From Pseudanabaena sp. M085S1SP2A07QC (GTDB lineage Bacteria > Cyanobacteriota > Cyanobacteriia > Pseudanabaenales > Pseudanabaenaceae), in contig JADBWK010000004.1 of assembly GCA_020404895.1 (NCBI GenBank), forward strand, positions 45,506 to 109,505: DNA of 64,000 nucleotides. Reading direction: 5' to 3'. The position numbers were made by a program, and so were the translations under genes. Below the pieces are notes generated by a model. That model did not search any database. It saw only the letters and a list, made by a program, of their open reading frames with translations, and had not been told where the DNA came from. Below, in pieces: positions 42,089-52,027 of this stretch. Numbering within the stretch: position 1 is the stretch's first letter; every line of letters begins with the position of its first letter.

Positions 42089-42136
42089 AAGTGTGGAGGG
42101 TGCGAAGCACCCTCCACACTTTTAGTAGCTGGCGTT
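42074..42136. terminator. Perfect 30-bp-arm palindrome over the last codons
   Basis: The left arm AACGCCAGCTACTAAAAGTG onward contains the last four codons and the stop of the pentapeptide gene. GAA loop closed by GTGC/GCAC; exact complement. It is the longest perfect arm pair in the window. Confidence 0.8.
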
Positions 42137-42139
42137 ATT

Positions 42140-43480
42140 TTATTCGATGCCGATCGCAAGTCTTGTATATACAGTAGCCAATGCATTTGCATCACCTACA
42201 TTCCCAGGAAATAAGACAACTGGTAAATCGGGGAAACGAGGATGATTTTCAGGAGTACGCACGACGGAACAACCAGCAAGAATTTGTCCTAGTAGTCTTG
42301 CGGTTGGTAAATTCAAACCCGTACTCAAAACATCATTGGATGTAATGCCCCCTTTACTAATTAGGAATCCAATATCTGCGGGTAATTCCTGCACAATCGC
42401 CATCAAAAGAGCCGAGACTGCCTGACCAAAAGCAAGACGGGTAGAGGTATCGGCAAATTCCAATTCTTTTCGACTGGTAAACACCACAGCGGTTTTGCCT
42501 GATGCGTGGGCTTGCTGAACTTGGGCTAGCGCTTCTTGTTTAAGCATTGCTGATTGAGCATCGGCATCATTTAATAGACGCGAGACATCAATCTCCACAG
42601 GAACTGTATTGGGTGCTTTGAGCAAATATTCTAACTGCTCAGTAGTTTTTTTGACATGGGAGCCAACGATCGCTACACCCGCCTTGTGCGATCGCACATA
42701 TTTCGACATATCCTCAGCAGCGATTGGCTGAGGCGGTAGCTTCGCAAGAGCTGTCAGCAAACTAGCGGCGCTGCGAAATAAAAACCTTTTTCCAATCGTT
42801 GCCACTGCCAAAATATCTGAAGCAAATTGATTAAGATCGGCTTGGTTTTCCGCATCAACCACACCGCACTGATTGTCATGCAAGCGTGCTAAACGCTGAC
42901 GGACTCCTGCACGAATCTCTCCTAATAAAAATCGCTGGACATCAGCGGCAAGAATTTTGCCCTTGGTTTTTTCTTCGACATAATCAGGCAAATAGCTATG
43001 CGTATAGCCAAATACAGAGTCCTTAGCGAATTCAGTTTCATGGACTGGGGTAGGTATACCGTTAACTACTAAATAATGCACACTCGATTTGGTAAAACGC
43101 CCACCTTCAAAAAATGCTGGTACTAGAAAATGCGCGTCAAAATTACCCAGTTCTTCAGCGATCGCATCCGTCTCGATGGGATAATGTCCCCGCAATGTCG
43201 AGTCAGAGCGACTAACGATCATAAATTCTTGGATGCCTTCAGCTTCGAGCGCAGGCTTAAGGTTGCGACAAACTTCGCGAGTGACACTGGTGGCATCTTC
43301 GGGCGTAAGCGATCGCGTATTTGTCAGCACAAACATAATCGGAGAAGCATCGGCTAATCCGATCCGCAAAGTTTCCACATCCCATTTAGTTAGCAGTAGG
43401 CAGCTATGCACAGTTTGCGAACCCGTCGGATCGTCATCAAGAACAATTATCTTAGGCTGTTGGGAAGAGGTAGCTGCCAT
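42140..43480 (-). CDS. Four-carbon acid sugar kinase family protein (DUF1537)
   Basis: The 446-residue protein matches the DUF1537 kinases (OtnK/DtnK type), which phosphorylate four-carbon sugar acids. The N-terminal domain has IIVLDDDPTGSQTVHSC (10-26) and VSRSDSTLRGHYPIE (about 95). The C-terminal nucleotide-binding domain has LISKGGITSNDVLSTGL (about 365-381) and the late PGNVGDANAL. Usual partners (dehydrogenase, isomerase) are not adjacent, so the substrate is open. Complete. Confidence 0.88.
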   Translation of the reverse strand: MAATSSQQPKIIVLDDDPTGSQTVHSCLLLTKWDVETLRIGLADASPIMFVLTNTRSLTPEDATSVTREVCRNLKPALEAEGIQEFMIVSRSDSTLRGHYPIETDAIAEELGNFDAHFLVPAFFEGGRFTKSSVHYLVVNGIPTPVHETEFAKDSVFGYTHSYLPDYVEEKTKGKILAADVQRFLLGEIRAGVRQRLARLHDNQCGVVDAENQADLNQFASDILAVATIGKRFLFRSAASLLTALAKLPPQPIAAEDMSKYVRSHKAGVAIVGSHVKKTTEQLEYLLKAPNTVPVEIDVSRLLNDADAQSAMLKQEALAQVQQAHASGKTAVVFTSRKELEFADTSTRLAFGQAVSALLMAIVQELPADIGFLISKGGITSNDVLSTGLNLPTARLLGQILAGCSVVRTPENHPRFPDLPVVLFPGNVGDANALATVYTRLAIGIE

Positions 43481-43602
43481 TGCTTGTCTATATGAAAACT
43501 AATGTTTGTAGAAGCTTATCTTGATTTACGTGACAATAAATCTTTACAATAGTGAAGCGTAAAGCCTTTGTCTGAAGTTTTTATATTTTGTATGCTGCAC
43601 CA

Positions 43603-44493
43603 TTATTTACTAGATTTAAATTGAGCGCTTCTACCCAAAGCTACACATACCAATACCCCCGACGCAAAACCCAATGTGATAAAAGTTATTGGCTCTCCTA
43701 GCAAAATCGCTGAGGCAAGAATGGTCAGAAATGGTTGAAAAAGTTGTAGCTGACCAATTCGAGCAATCCCTCCTAAAAATAAGCCGCGATACCAAGCAAA
43801 AAAGCCAAAAAACATACTGAAACAACTGATATATAAGAAACCGATCCAAGCATTGCTAGAAATATTGGTAAATGAGGATGGCAAATGTTGCAATACGATC
43901 GGAAACACGAGCGGAAATGAAAGTACCAAAGCCCAACACACGACTTGCCACGACCCAAAAGTACGTGCTAATACCGTTCCTTCTGCATAGCTTAAACTTG
44001 CGGCAAAAACTGCTCCGAGTAAAGCCAAATCCGCAAAACTAATATTTCCTGTCCCCGATATCAGCGCAAAAGTAATCACCAATCCACTACCAGTGATCGC
44101 AAAAATCCAAAATTTTACTGATGGTCGCTCTCCTGCTCGTAAAACTCCAAACAAAGCCGTAGCAAGCGGCAATAGACCAATAATTACAGCTCCATGTGAT
44201 GCAGAAGCGTCGCGCATTGCTAATGTTGAGAGTAATGGAAATCCCACAACAGCACCAACTACGACAACAGCAAAGTTGGGTAGAAATCGCCAAGAGGGGA
44301 TTGGTTGCCTTGTAGAAATCAATAAAATTAATGACAACCCCGTAGCAATTATTGCTCGCCCTAGCCCTACAAATACTGGATCGAATTCGGTTAGAGCAAT
44401 ACGGGTTGCTGGCAAAGTGATGCTAAAAATTATGACACCGAGAAGCCCATAAACAAGTCCCATAGTCGCGTCTTTAGTTTGCGGACTAGTCAT
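43603..44493 (-). CDS. DMT-family transporter (EamA)
   Basis: A 296-residue polytopic protein with about ten TM helices in two EamA repeats. The first starts GLVYGLLGVIIFSITLPATR and the second GNISFADLALLGAVFAASLS. Both repeats have the Pro/Gly pattern of drug/metabolite transporters. The substrate is unknown; members export amino acids, nucleosides or other metabolites. Single gene, ATG start at 44493. Confidence 0.85.
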   Translation of the reverse strand: MTSPQTKDATMGLVYGLLGVIIFSITLPATRIALTEFDPVFVGLGRAIIATGLSLILLISTRQPIPSWRFLPNFAVVVVGAVVGFPLLSTLAMRDASASHGAVIIGLLPLATALFGVLRAGERPSVKFWIFAITGSGLVITFALISGTGNISFADLALLGAVFAASLSYAEGTVLARTFGSWQVVCWALVLSFPLVFPIVLQHLPSSFTNISSNAWIGFLYISCFSMFFGFFAWYRGLFLGGIARIGQLQLFQPFLTILASAILLGEPITFITLGFASGVLVCVALGRSAQFKSSK

Positions 44494-44518
44494 TTTGTTC
44501 CGACTTTTAGATTGATCT

Positions 44519-44565
44519 TATCCCAAAACATAAAATGGCACAGCCATTTTATGTTTTGGGATTAA
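44519..44565. mobile_element. Solo hairpin module related to the ATACCAA MITE
   Basis: TATCCCAAAACATAAAATGG through the complementary CCATTTTATGTTTTGGGATTA, flanked by TA. It equals one hairpin module of the larger element standing alone next to a truncated copy. Confidence 0.65.
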
Positions 44566-44568
44566 TTA

Positions 44569-44608
44569 TGGGACTGATATTGCGGGGCACTGCCCCCACA
44601 ATATCAGT
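44569..44608. repeat. GACTGATATTG palindrome
   Basis: GACTGATATTGCGGGGCA and near-complement TGCCCCCACAATATCAGTC. It lies between two MITE pieces. Confidence 0.6.
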
Positions 44609-44614
44609 CATATC

Positions 44615-44685
44615 TATACCAATTCACAAAAGTGCGGCGACACTTTTGTGAATTAAAAACCAAACCCCATAAGGGTTTTATAGCA
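44615..44685. mobile_element. Truncated ATACCAA-family MITE, copy 3
   Basis: After TA it begins TACCAATTCACAAAAGTG and holds the first hairpin and the AACCCCATAAGGGTTT dyad, but the third hairpin is missing. Confidence 0.7.
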
Positions 44686-44753
44686 GTCCAAACAAGCCAA
44701 GAAGACTTTTGAAAATCCTCTTGGCTTGTTTGAAAGCAAAGCGATGTAGCTTT

Positions 44754-45479
44754 TTAATAGAAGGGTTTAATGGCTTGTAAAATCACAGCAGCGGCGCGTT
44801 TAGCCTCTTCGGGCTGATCTAGAGTTTGGCTTACTTCAGTTAGCCTCGTTTCTAGAGCTTCGACAGTTTCATAAGTTTGAAAGATCATCTGAATCAAATC
44901 ATCAATATCGTAGGTGTAGAGTGCCGACCAGTCTCGTTCTTGCGGGCTAAAACGATAGTTTAGGGTTGAAAATAGCAGGATTTTGGCATGAAGCGGACTG
45001 ACATTTCTTGAAATGTCGGCTCGCAGATCAAATAGATTCGTTAAATATTTAATATTGTGTTTGTGGGGAATCGTATCATCCTCAGTTTTTTCAGTAGCCT
45101 CACTTTTAGTTGAGACAGATCCATTTTGAGAGTCTGATGATAACTCTGGATTTAAAAAACTATATGGCAATTTGCCTTCATCACGCAGAGTATAGAGAAA
45201 CCCAAGACAATCGATAATGTTGTCAGCAGCAAGAAGATAGTCTGACTGTTTGCTCAGTTGCTTAACTTGGCTGTTTAGCTTGTGCTTGAGCTTATTGAGA
45301 TCGGGGAAAATGGTCATCAGTTCTTGGACAAGCTGACGCACATGCAAAGCTTTAACTTCGTTGACATCATTTGACCAAGAATCATGACATGTAAAGAGGA
45401 TCAGTCGTTTGATGCGAAGAACATTGCTGTCTTGCTCCAAACTCTCTATAACTTCCTCTAGAAGATTTAAATCTTCCAT
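44754..45479 (-). CDS. Hypothetical alpha-helical protein
   Basis: A 241-residue protein with no family that I recognise. It is mostly helical: HVRQLVQELMTIFPDLNKLK, then an acidic Ser-rich linker (about 112-135), then SPLHAKILLFSTLNYRFSPQ. It follows a pentapeptide-repeat gene by 23 bases on the same strand, so the two are probably one operon. The ATG at 45479 is the natural start. No TM or signal segment. Confidence 0.65.
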   Translation of the reverse strand: MEDLNLLEEVIESLEQDSNVLRIKRLILFTCHDSWSNDVNEVKALHVRQLVQELMTIFPDLNKLKHKLNSQVKQLSKQSDYLLAADNIIDCLGFLYTLRDEGKLPYSFLNPELSSDSQNGSVSTKSEATEKTEDDTIPHKHNIKYLTNLFDLRADISRNVSPLHAKILLFSTLNYRFSPQERDWSALYTYDIDDLIQMIFQTYETVEALETRLTEVSQTLDQPEEAKRAAAVILQAIKPFY

Positions 45480-45502
45480 ATTTTTGTTAGGCGCTATTAT
45501 TC

Positions 45503-46495
45503 TTAAGTGTGAGATTTGCCATCGGGCATAGTTGCGCCACTAAAAATTGTACCAATAGTGCTGGCTCCACTCATCTCGGCTCTGGTCAAAATAGCCTCGC
45601 TAAGATCAGCTCCATCAAGATTAGCTCTGACTAAATAAGCATCAACTAAACTCGCTTGACTAAGATTTGCTTTATCTAGTAGCGATCGCGATAAATCACT
45701 ACCATTAAGTATTGCCTGAATCAATCCTGCGTTGCTTAATGTTGTCATGCTCATATTCGCTTTAGTTAGATTAGCCCCAAATAAGTTGGCGAGGCGCAGA
45801 TTTGCATTTTTGAGATCAGCCTTAGTCAGGTTCGCCCCTTTAAGGTTTACCTCGGTAAGATTTGCATTACTTAGATTTGCTTCAGTAAAAATTGTACCGC
45901 TCGCGATCGCACCGCTCAGATTAGCTCCTTGCAAATTTACCCTTGAGAAAGTCGCTTCACTAAGATTTGCACTGGAAAGATCAACTCCCGCAAGATCGGC
46001 TCCACTTAGGTTAGCCCCTCGCAAATCGGCTTTACGTAAATTTGCACCGCTCAAGTTTGTCGGAGGATAGCCCCGTTCTTCGCGCATGAGGGTCGCGCTC
46101 AAGATTGCACCACGTAAATTTGCGCCACGGAGATTTACGCTGCGTAAATCCGCCTCACTAAGATTTGCATCCATTAAGTTGGCAAGGGAAAGATTTGCGC
46201 CAAATAGATTCACCCTTTGCAACATTGCCCCATGCAAATCCGCCTCGGATAGATTGGCACTCATCATGATTGCTTGGTTAAGAGTTGCGCCACCGAGTTT
46301 TGCACCCGATAAATTGGCATGATTAAAGGTGACCTTGTTAAGAAATGCAAATACAAGATTTGTCCGCCTCAGGTCAGCTTTGGTCAAGTTAACGCCGATT
46401 AAATCACTATTAAACAAATTGGCATTAGCTAGATTTAAGCCAGCAAAGTCTCGCCTACCAGAAGCATATTCTTTCAGGAGTTTTTCTGCGCTCAT
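45503..46495 (-). CDS. Long pentapeptide repeat protein
   Basis: The 330-residue protein is almost wholly pentapeptide repeats (A(D/N)LxX) from residue 17 to 320, about 55 to 60 units, for example LSEADLRSVNLRGANLRGA. It has one interruption near residues 138-147 (LMREERGYPP), probably a loop out of the beta helix. There is no TM segment and the start is MSAEKLLKEYASGRRDF. It heads a likely two-gene operon with the helical protein. The function is unknown. Confidence 0.9.
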   Translation of the reverse strand: MSAEKLLKEYASGRRDFAGLNLANANLFNSDLIGVNLTKADLRRTNLVFAFLNKVTFNHANLSGAKLGGATLNQAIMMSANLSEADLHGAMLQRVNLFGANLSLANLMDANLSEADLRSVNLRGANLRGAILSATLMREERGYPPTNLSGANLRKADLRGANLSGADLAGVDLSSANLSEATFSRVNLQGANLSGAIASGTIFTEANLSNANLTEVNLKGANLTKADLKNANLRLANLFGANLTKANMSMTTLSNAGLIQAILNGSDLSRSLLDKANLSQASLVDAYLVRANLDGADLSEAILTRAEMSGASTIGTIFSGATMPDGKSHT

Positions 46496-46546
46496 GATTT
46501 AGTTGAGAAATTGCTCATACCGTTACAATTTTTAAGTTGGAGGATT

Positions 46547-46652
46547 TATACCAATTCACAAAAGGATGACGAGCCCTTTATGAATTAAAAAACAAACCCT
46601 GTAAGGGTTTTAAAACCACAAAATGGCTACGCCATTTCGTGGTTTTGTATTA
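46547..46652. mobile_element. ~100-bp modular MITE, ATACCAA family, copy 4
   Basis: Body 46549-46650 flanked by TA. Modules: TACCAATTCACAAAAGGAT hairpin (decayed), AACCCTGTAAGGGTTT dyad, CCACAAAATGGC-TAC-GCCATTTCGTGG hairpin. It provides the last codons and stop of the kinase gene at its right side. Confidence 0.82.
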
Positions 46653-47955
46653 GATATGGTAGCTTGATCGTAATCCATACTCCACCAGTATCTGGATGAT
46701 TTTTGGCAGCGATCGCTCCTTTATGCAATGTGACAATCTGACGACAGATCGCAAGTCCTAATCCACTCCCCCCGCGATCCATTCCCGATCTTGTCCTCGA
46801 TGGATCGACTTTATAAAAGCGATCAAAAATATGGGGTAAGGATTCTTCAGGAAAACCTTCGCCTGCGTCAATTATCTCTATTAGTAGGTTAGAGTCTATC
46901 ACGCTGGTTTTGATTGTAATCGACTGAAGAGCTGGACTGTGCTTAATACTGTTATCTAATAAGTTCAGCAAAAGCCGATAAATACGTGATTCGTCAAGTA
47001 GCCAGAGTAATTTTTCGTTACCAATATATTTGAGTTTTACTTGTTTGCGATTAGCTAATGGCTCTAGGGTTGCCCAGACCGAATGCAATGTTAGCGATAA
47101 ATTGACCTCGCTTAGGTGTAGTACAGACTCAATGCCCACATCCATCTGTCCTAATTCCAACAAGTCTTGGACTAGTTTGGTAATTCTCTCTATTTCGCTA
47201 AGCAGACGTTCTACCCAAATTCTTGCCGCAGGATCAACACGGGGCTCGAGCGTCTCCGCAACCAGACGTATTGAAGTCAGGGGGGTTTTTAGTTCATGGG
47301 CAATGTCAGAAGTCCAGCGATCGCGTTGCTGAGTAATCGCTACTGCTTCTTGGCGATCTATCAAAAAAATACCAACTTGCCCGTATCCCAAATAAATACT
47401 AAAAGCTCGAATCGGTCTACCTATCTGTGGTACTGGATCGACAGGATCAGGTATTGCAGGATGAAATACCCAATCAACTTGGGAGCCTAGACTAAGCGAT
47501 CGCGTTTGTTCGACAAGATGATCAAGTTCATAGGAACGAATTAGTTGAAGCAAAAATGGCTTGCGAATTAATCCTTGTCGATGGTTAGCGATCCCCATCA
47601 TGTTTGCGGCTTGTTGATTACAGATTACTAAGCGGTTATCTTGATTGACTTGGATATAGCCAATGGGAGACAGTTCAACAATTTTCGCCCACAGCAAGCG
47701 CTCGTCTCTATCCTCTGTAGTTTCAATTTCCAGTAATTGAGCATTAAATTGCCCACTAGAGTTTTGCTGAATATTTTTTTGGATGTTCAGCGCCCAAGAC
47801 TTAAAACTACGGATCGATTTTGCTTTAAATACATGACGCGATCGCTGACGTAATTTACGATTACGTTTCTGCCTAGCATAATTCCAGCTAAACCAGCAAG
47901 CGCTAGTAGCGATCGCACCGATGCCAATTCCGACAAGCAACCAGAAAAATTCCAT
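46627..47955 (-). CDS. PAS histidine kinase, SphS/PhoR-like, MITE-altered 3' end
   Basis: The 442-residue protein has one N-terminal TM (about 3-22), a basic stretch, a PAS domain (about 85-200), then HisKA with SDIAHELKTPLTSIRLVAET (His about 224). A HATPase domain follows (N box LLNLLDNSIKHSP, G2 GGSGLGLAICRQIVTLHKG). The layout matches cyanobacterial SphS, the phosphate-limitation sensor, though no response regulator is adjacent. The last residues IQNHEMA and the stop come from a MITE. Without it the end would read LPYLNPPT. The core domains are intact. Confidence 0.85.
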   Translation of the reverse strand: MEFFWLLVGIGIGAIATSACWFSWNYARQKRNRKLRQRSRHVFKAKSIRSFKSWALNIQKNIQQNSSGQFNAQLLEIETTEDRDERLLWAKIVELSPIGYIQVNQDNRLVICNQQAANMMGIANHRQGLIRKPFLLQLIRSYELDHLVEQTRSLSLGSQVDWVFHPAIPDPVDPVPQIGRPIRAFSIYLGYGQVGIFLIDRQEAVAITQQRDRWTSDIAHELKTPLTSIRLVAETLEPRVDPAARIWVERLLSEIERITKLVQDLLELGQMDVGIESVLHLSEVNLSLTLHSVWATLEPLANRKQVKLKYIGNEKLLWLLDESRIYRLLLNLLDNSIKHSPALQSITIKTSVIDSNLLIEIIDAGEGFPEESLPHIFDRFYKVDPSRTRSGMDRGGSGLGLAICRQIVTLHKGAIAAKNHPDTGGVWITIKLPYLIQNHEMA

Positions 47956-47989
47956 TTTTACGCTTAAGCAGTAGCAGATTTAATTACAA

Positions 47990-48028
47990 CTAAAAATAAA
48001 GGCTCGCTTAGCGAGCCTTTATTTTTAG
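47990..48028. terminator. Perfect 18-bp-arm terminator of petH
   Basis: CTAAAAATAAAGGCTCGC, TTA, exact complement. It sits just past the petH stop on the minus strand and before the kinase gene start. Confidence 0.75.
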
Positions 48029-48035
48029 TTAGGTT

Positions 48036-48935
<900 letters not shown>

Positions 48936-49068
48936 TTATATGGACGCTATATGACAGAAGAACACGAAGTCATTATATTTTCAAATGTGACTTGTCTGTA
49001 TTTTGTAGCTTAAAGATCTGTTTAGTGGGGCAAACATTACATGTTTGTTAATATTTCGCACATTTCTT

Positions 49069-49129
49069 ACCCAAACCCAAAAAATGAGTTGCGGCGCTTC
49101 GCGCCGCAACTCATTTTTTGGGTTTGGGT
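49069..49129. repeat. Perfect 29-bp-arm palindrome
   Basis: ACCCAAACCCAAAAAATGAG onward, TTC loop closed by GCGC/GCGC, exact complement. It lies in the 440-base gap between divergent petH and ilvB, away from any gene end. Confidence 0.75.
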
Positions 49130-49373
49130 TTGTTTCTGGCTAAGCAACATAGTCGAAATTTGGGGTGGTCTAGGCTTTTTCTCCCAAATTTTGGATAATC
49201 AAGACATTGTTCTTAGCAGCTTTGGGGCAGCTTGTCTATGTTATTATCGATACAATTGCTACAAATTATCAACTTAAGGTACTTGCTACAAACTACTTGT
49301 TCGTAGTACCGAGCGAAAAGTATCTGGAAATGCTTCAAAAACAAGTTTTGCTTAGATCGCGAACAAGATCAGT
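49130..49373. promoter_or_regulatory. Upstream region of ilvB
   Basis: No gene is seen. A weak hairpin GGTACTTGCTAC...GTAGTACC lies at about 49277-49309, 65 bases before the ilvB start, and could be a leader structure. No leader peptide or riboswitch is recognisable. Confidence 0.3.
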
Positions 49374-51149
49374 ATGAGTCTAGAGGAGGCTACTTTGCGA
49401 ACAACGGGTGCATTTGCTCTCATCGATAGTGTGAGACGACAGGATGTTAAGCATATTTTTGGCTACCCTGGTGGAGCAATCCTGCCAGTGTACGATGAAA
49501 TTTATAAGTCGGAGGCAAGAGGGGAAATCAAGCATTACCTCGTGCGTCATGAGCAGGGAGCCGTCCATGCTGCTGATGGATATGCCCGAGCCACTGGAAA
49601 TGTGGGTGTATGCGTTGCGACTTCAGGTCCTGGAGCAACCAATCTGGTGACGGGTATTGCTACAGCGCAAATGGACTCGATTCCAATGGTGGTGATTACA
49701 GGGCAAGTTCCTTCCTATGCGATCGGCACGGATGCCTTTCAAGAAACTGATATTTGGGGCATTACGCTCCCCATCGTTAAGCATTCCTATGTGATTCGTA
49801 GAGCTGAAGATATTGCGCGGATCGTTGCTGAGGCTTTTCACATTGCTGGGACTGGTCGCCCTGGTCCCGTATTAATCGATATTCCTAAGGACATTGCTCA
49901 GAAATCATTTGACTATAGTCCTGATGTGAAGATTGATTTGCCTGGTTATCAACCCAAGGTCAAAGGATATTTGCATCAAATTGCCGCTGCGATCGCATTA
50001 ATTCGTGAAGCCAAAAGACCATTACTTTATGCAGGTGGCGGTACTGTACTTGCCGATGCCCATGTTGAGCTAGCTGAATTAGCCAAACGCTTCCAGTTGC
50101 CCGTGACCACAACCCTGATGGGTAAAGGTGCTTATGACGAAAATAATTACCTTTCCGTTGGCATGTTGGGAATGCATGGTACTGCCTACGCTAACTTTGC
50201 TGTACAGGGTTGCGATCTATTGATTGCTGTCGGGGCAAGATTTGACGATCGCGTTACAGGTCGTCTAGATACATTTGCGCCTGAAGCTAAAGTTATTCAT
50301 ATAGACATCGATCCAGCTGAAGTTGGTAAAAACCGCAAACCTGACGTGCCAATCGTTGGCGATGTGAAGGAAGTATTGCAGGCGATTCTTGAAGCCACCA
50401 GTTACGAAGAAAATATTCAAACCAAAGATTGGTTTGTTCAGCTTGATGAGTGGAAAGAAGACTATCCTCTCGAAGTTCCTACCTATGACAACGTGCTATC
50501 ACCGCAACAAGTCATCTATGAATTTGGTAAGCAAGCGCCCAATGCTTATTTCACTACTGATGTAGGTCAGCACCAAATGTGGGCAGCCCAGTTAATTAAA
50601 ACTGGTCCTCGCAAGTGGATTTCAAGTGCTGGACTTGGCACGATGGGCTATGGAATGCCTGCGGCGATGGGAGCAAAAGTAGCTCTTCCAGATGATCAAG
50701 TAATCTGTATTAGCGGCGATGCTAGTATTCAGATGAATATTCAGGAGCTTGGCACATTGGCGCAGTATGGCATCAAGGTCAAAGTGATCATTATTAATAA
50801 TGGTTGGCAAGGCATGGTGCGTCAGTGGCAAGAAAGTTTCTATGATGAGCGATACTCCTCTTCTAATATGGAAGTGGGTATGCCTGATTTTGTGAAGCTT
50901 GCTGAAGCCTTTGGCATCAAGGGCATAAAGGTAATTGAGCCAAGCAATTTGCAATCTGCGGTTGCAGAAATTCTTGCTTATGATGGGCCAGTGTTTGCTG
51001 ATTTCTGTGTTAAGCGCAATGAGAACTGTTATCCGATGGTTCCCCCAGGAGCAAGCAATGCGGAAATGGTTGGCTTGCAAACTCCTAAGCGGAGGCTAAG
51101 CCAAGAAATGTCAGAGCCTGTGCCTCAGTTGGAACGAGTCTTAGTCTAG
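49374..51149 (+). CDS. ilvB: Acetolactate synthase large (catalytic) subunit
   Basis: AHAS makes acetolactate or acetohydroxybutyrate from pyruvate for branched-chain amino acids. The 591 residues show the ThDP enzyme order: N-terminal [14 protein letters not shown] and the catalytic glutamate in [18 protein letters not shown] (about 58-75); a central FAD-binding domain ([18 protein letters not shown]); and a C-terminal ThDP motif [15 protein letters not shown] (about 447) with a downstream asparagine pair. [15 protein letters not shown] is typical of the biosynthetic enzyme. The regulatory ilvN gene is not adjacent. Start ATG at 49374. Confidence 0.96.
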   Translation: MSLEEATLRTTGAFALIDSVRRQDVKHIFGYPGGAILPVYDEIYKSEARGEIKHYLVRHEQGAVHAADGYARATGNVGVCVATSGPGATNLVTGIATAQMDSIPMVVITGQVPSYAIGTDAFQETDIWGITLPIVKHSYVIRRAEDIARIVAEAFHIAGTGRPGPVLIDIPKDIAQKSFDYSPDVKIDLPGYQPKVKGYLHQIAAAIALIREAKRPLLYAGGGTVLADAHVELAELAKRFQLPVTTTLMGKGAYDENNYLSVGMLGMHGTAYANFAVQGCDLLIAVGARFDDRVTGRLDTFAPEAKVIHIDIDPAEVGKNRKPDVPIVGDVKEVLQAILEATSYEENIQTKDWFVQLDEWKEDYPLEVPTYDNVLSPQQVIYEFGKQAPNAYFTTDVGQHQMWAAQLIKTGPRKWISSAGLGTMGYGMPAAMGAKVALPDDQVICISGDASIQMNIQELGTLAQYGIKVKVIIINNGWQGMVRQWQESFYDERYSSSNMEVGMPDFVKLAEAFGIKGIKVIEPSNLQSAVAEILAYDGPVFADFCVKRNENCYPMVPPGASNAEMVGLQTPKRRLSQEMSEPVPQLERVLV

Positions 51150-51162
51150 GACTACGCCTCGC

Positions 51163-51207
51163 AGATAATTCAGCAAGTGATGCTTTGCATCACTTGCTGA
51201 ATTATCT
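51163..51207. terminator. Perfect 21-bp-arm palindrome after ilvB
   Basis: AGATAATTCAGCAAGTGATG onward, TTT loop closed by ATGC/GCAT, exact complement, 14 bases past the stop. Confidence 0.75.
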
Positions 51208-51230
51208 ATGGGTTTAAGCACAAAGTGATG

Positions 51231-51336
51231 TAATACCAATTCACAGAAGTGTTGCCACACTTTTGTGAATTCAACAACAAGCCCAGTAAGGGTTTTAAAA
51301 ACACAAAATGGCTAAGCCATTTTGTGTTTTGGTATA
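51231..51336. mobile_element. ~100-bp modular MITE, ATACCAA family, copy 5
   Basis: Body 51233-51334 flanked by TA. Ends ATACCAATTCACAG and CACAAAATGGC-TAA-GCCATTTTGTGTTTTGGTA. All three modules are present. It is the best preserved copy. Confidence 0.85.
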
Positions 51337-51337
51337 A

Positions 51338-51372
51338 GAGAAAATCCTCGCTCTCAGTGCGAGGATTTTCTC
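51338..51372. terminator. Terminator-like hairpin with T run
   Basis: GAGAAAATCCTCGC, 7-base loop, exact complement, then TTTTT. It lies 57 bases before the Nudix gene and could be the original ilvB terminator displaced by the MITE. Confidence 0.7.
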
Positions 51373-51428
51373 TTTTTGATGAAAATTAGTGACGGTGCTA
51401 TGCTTTTGCTTTGTTTATGTGAAAATCT

Positions 51429-51914
51429 ATGACACCAGAAAAATCTTATCGCCCCAATGTGGGGATTATTGTTTTCAACCGCAAAGGTGAAGTGCTAGTC
51501 GGTGAACGTGTCGGTGTGCCTGATTCATGGCAATTTCCACAGGGTGGAATCGACGAGGGTGAAGATCCTCAAGCAGCGGCTTTGCGAGAACTATATGAAG
51601 AAGTAGGCATCAACAATGCTGTCTTGGCATATGTACACCCTGAATGGTTGTATTACGATTTCCCGTCAACCTTAAAACTATCGGGAAAATGGGCAAACTA
51701 TTGTGGACAAAGACAGCGTTGGTTTGCTTTTTATTGGAATCATCCTGCGTCTGACTGTAAGTTAGATATCCACGATCGCGAGTTTCGGGTAGTACAATTT
51801 ATGGCGATCGATAAAACTCTTGATTCGATTGTTAGATTTAAGAGAGAAGTTTATCAACAGGTCGTTAAAATCTTTACACCTGTAATCCGCGATTATATTG
51901 GCAAATTGCCGTAG
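51429..51914 (+). CDS. Nudix hydrolase, RppH-like
   Basis: The 161-residue protein has the Nudix box GGIDEGEDPQAAALRELYEE with VGI following (about 37-59), a full GX5EX7REUXEEXGU match. The N terminus RPNVGIIVFNRKGEVLVGER and the WQFPQGGID strand match RNA pyrophosphohydrolase / diadenosine polyphosphate hydrolases. It probably trims 5' triphosphates of mRNA or cleaves ApnA. Complete, ATG at 51429. Confidence 0.92.
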   Translation: MTPEKSYRPNVGIIVFNRKGEVLVGERVGVPDSWQFPQGGIDEGEDPQAAALRELYEEVGINNAVLAYVHPEWLYYDFPSTLKLSGKWANYCGQRQRWFAFYWNHPASDCKLDIHDREFRVVQFMAIDKTLDSIVRFKREVYQQVVKIFTPVIRDYIGKLP

Positions 51915-52027
51915 GGTTAATTTGATATTAAGAAACTTGAAGTTCTTTAATGCACTAGATATATATTCCTATAGGCTTACTATATTACCAGAATTTCTAT
52001 CTTGAACTGGTTGTGGGAGTATTAAAA

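Noticed and set aside
49041..49277. Plus-strand 78-codon frame upstream of ilvB
   Set aside because: More than a quarter of it is the perfect palindrome at 49069-49129, and the rest shows no protein character or ribosome site.
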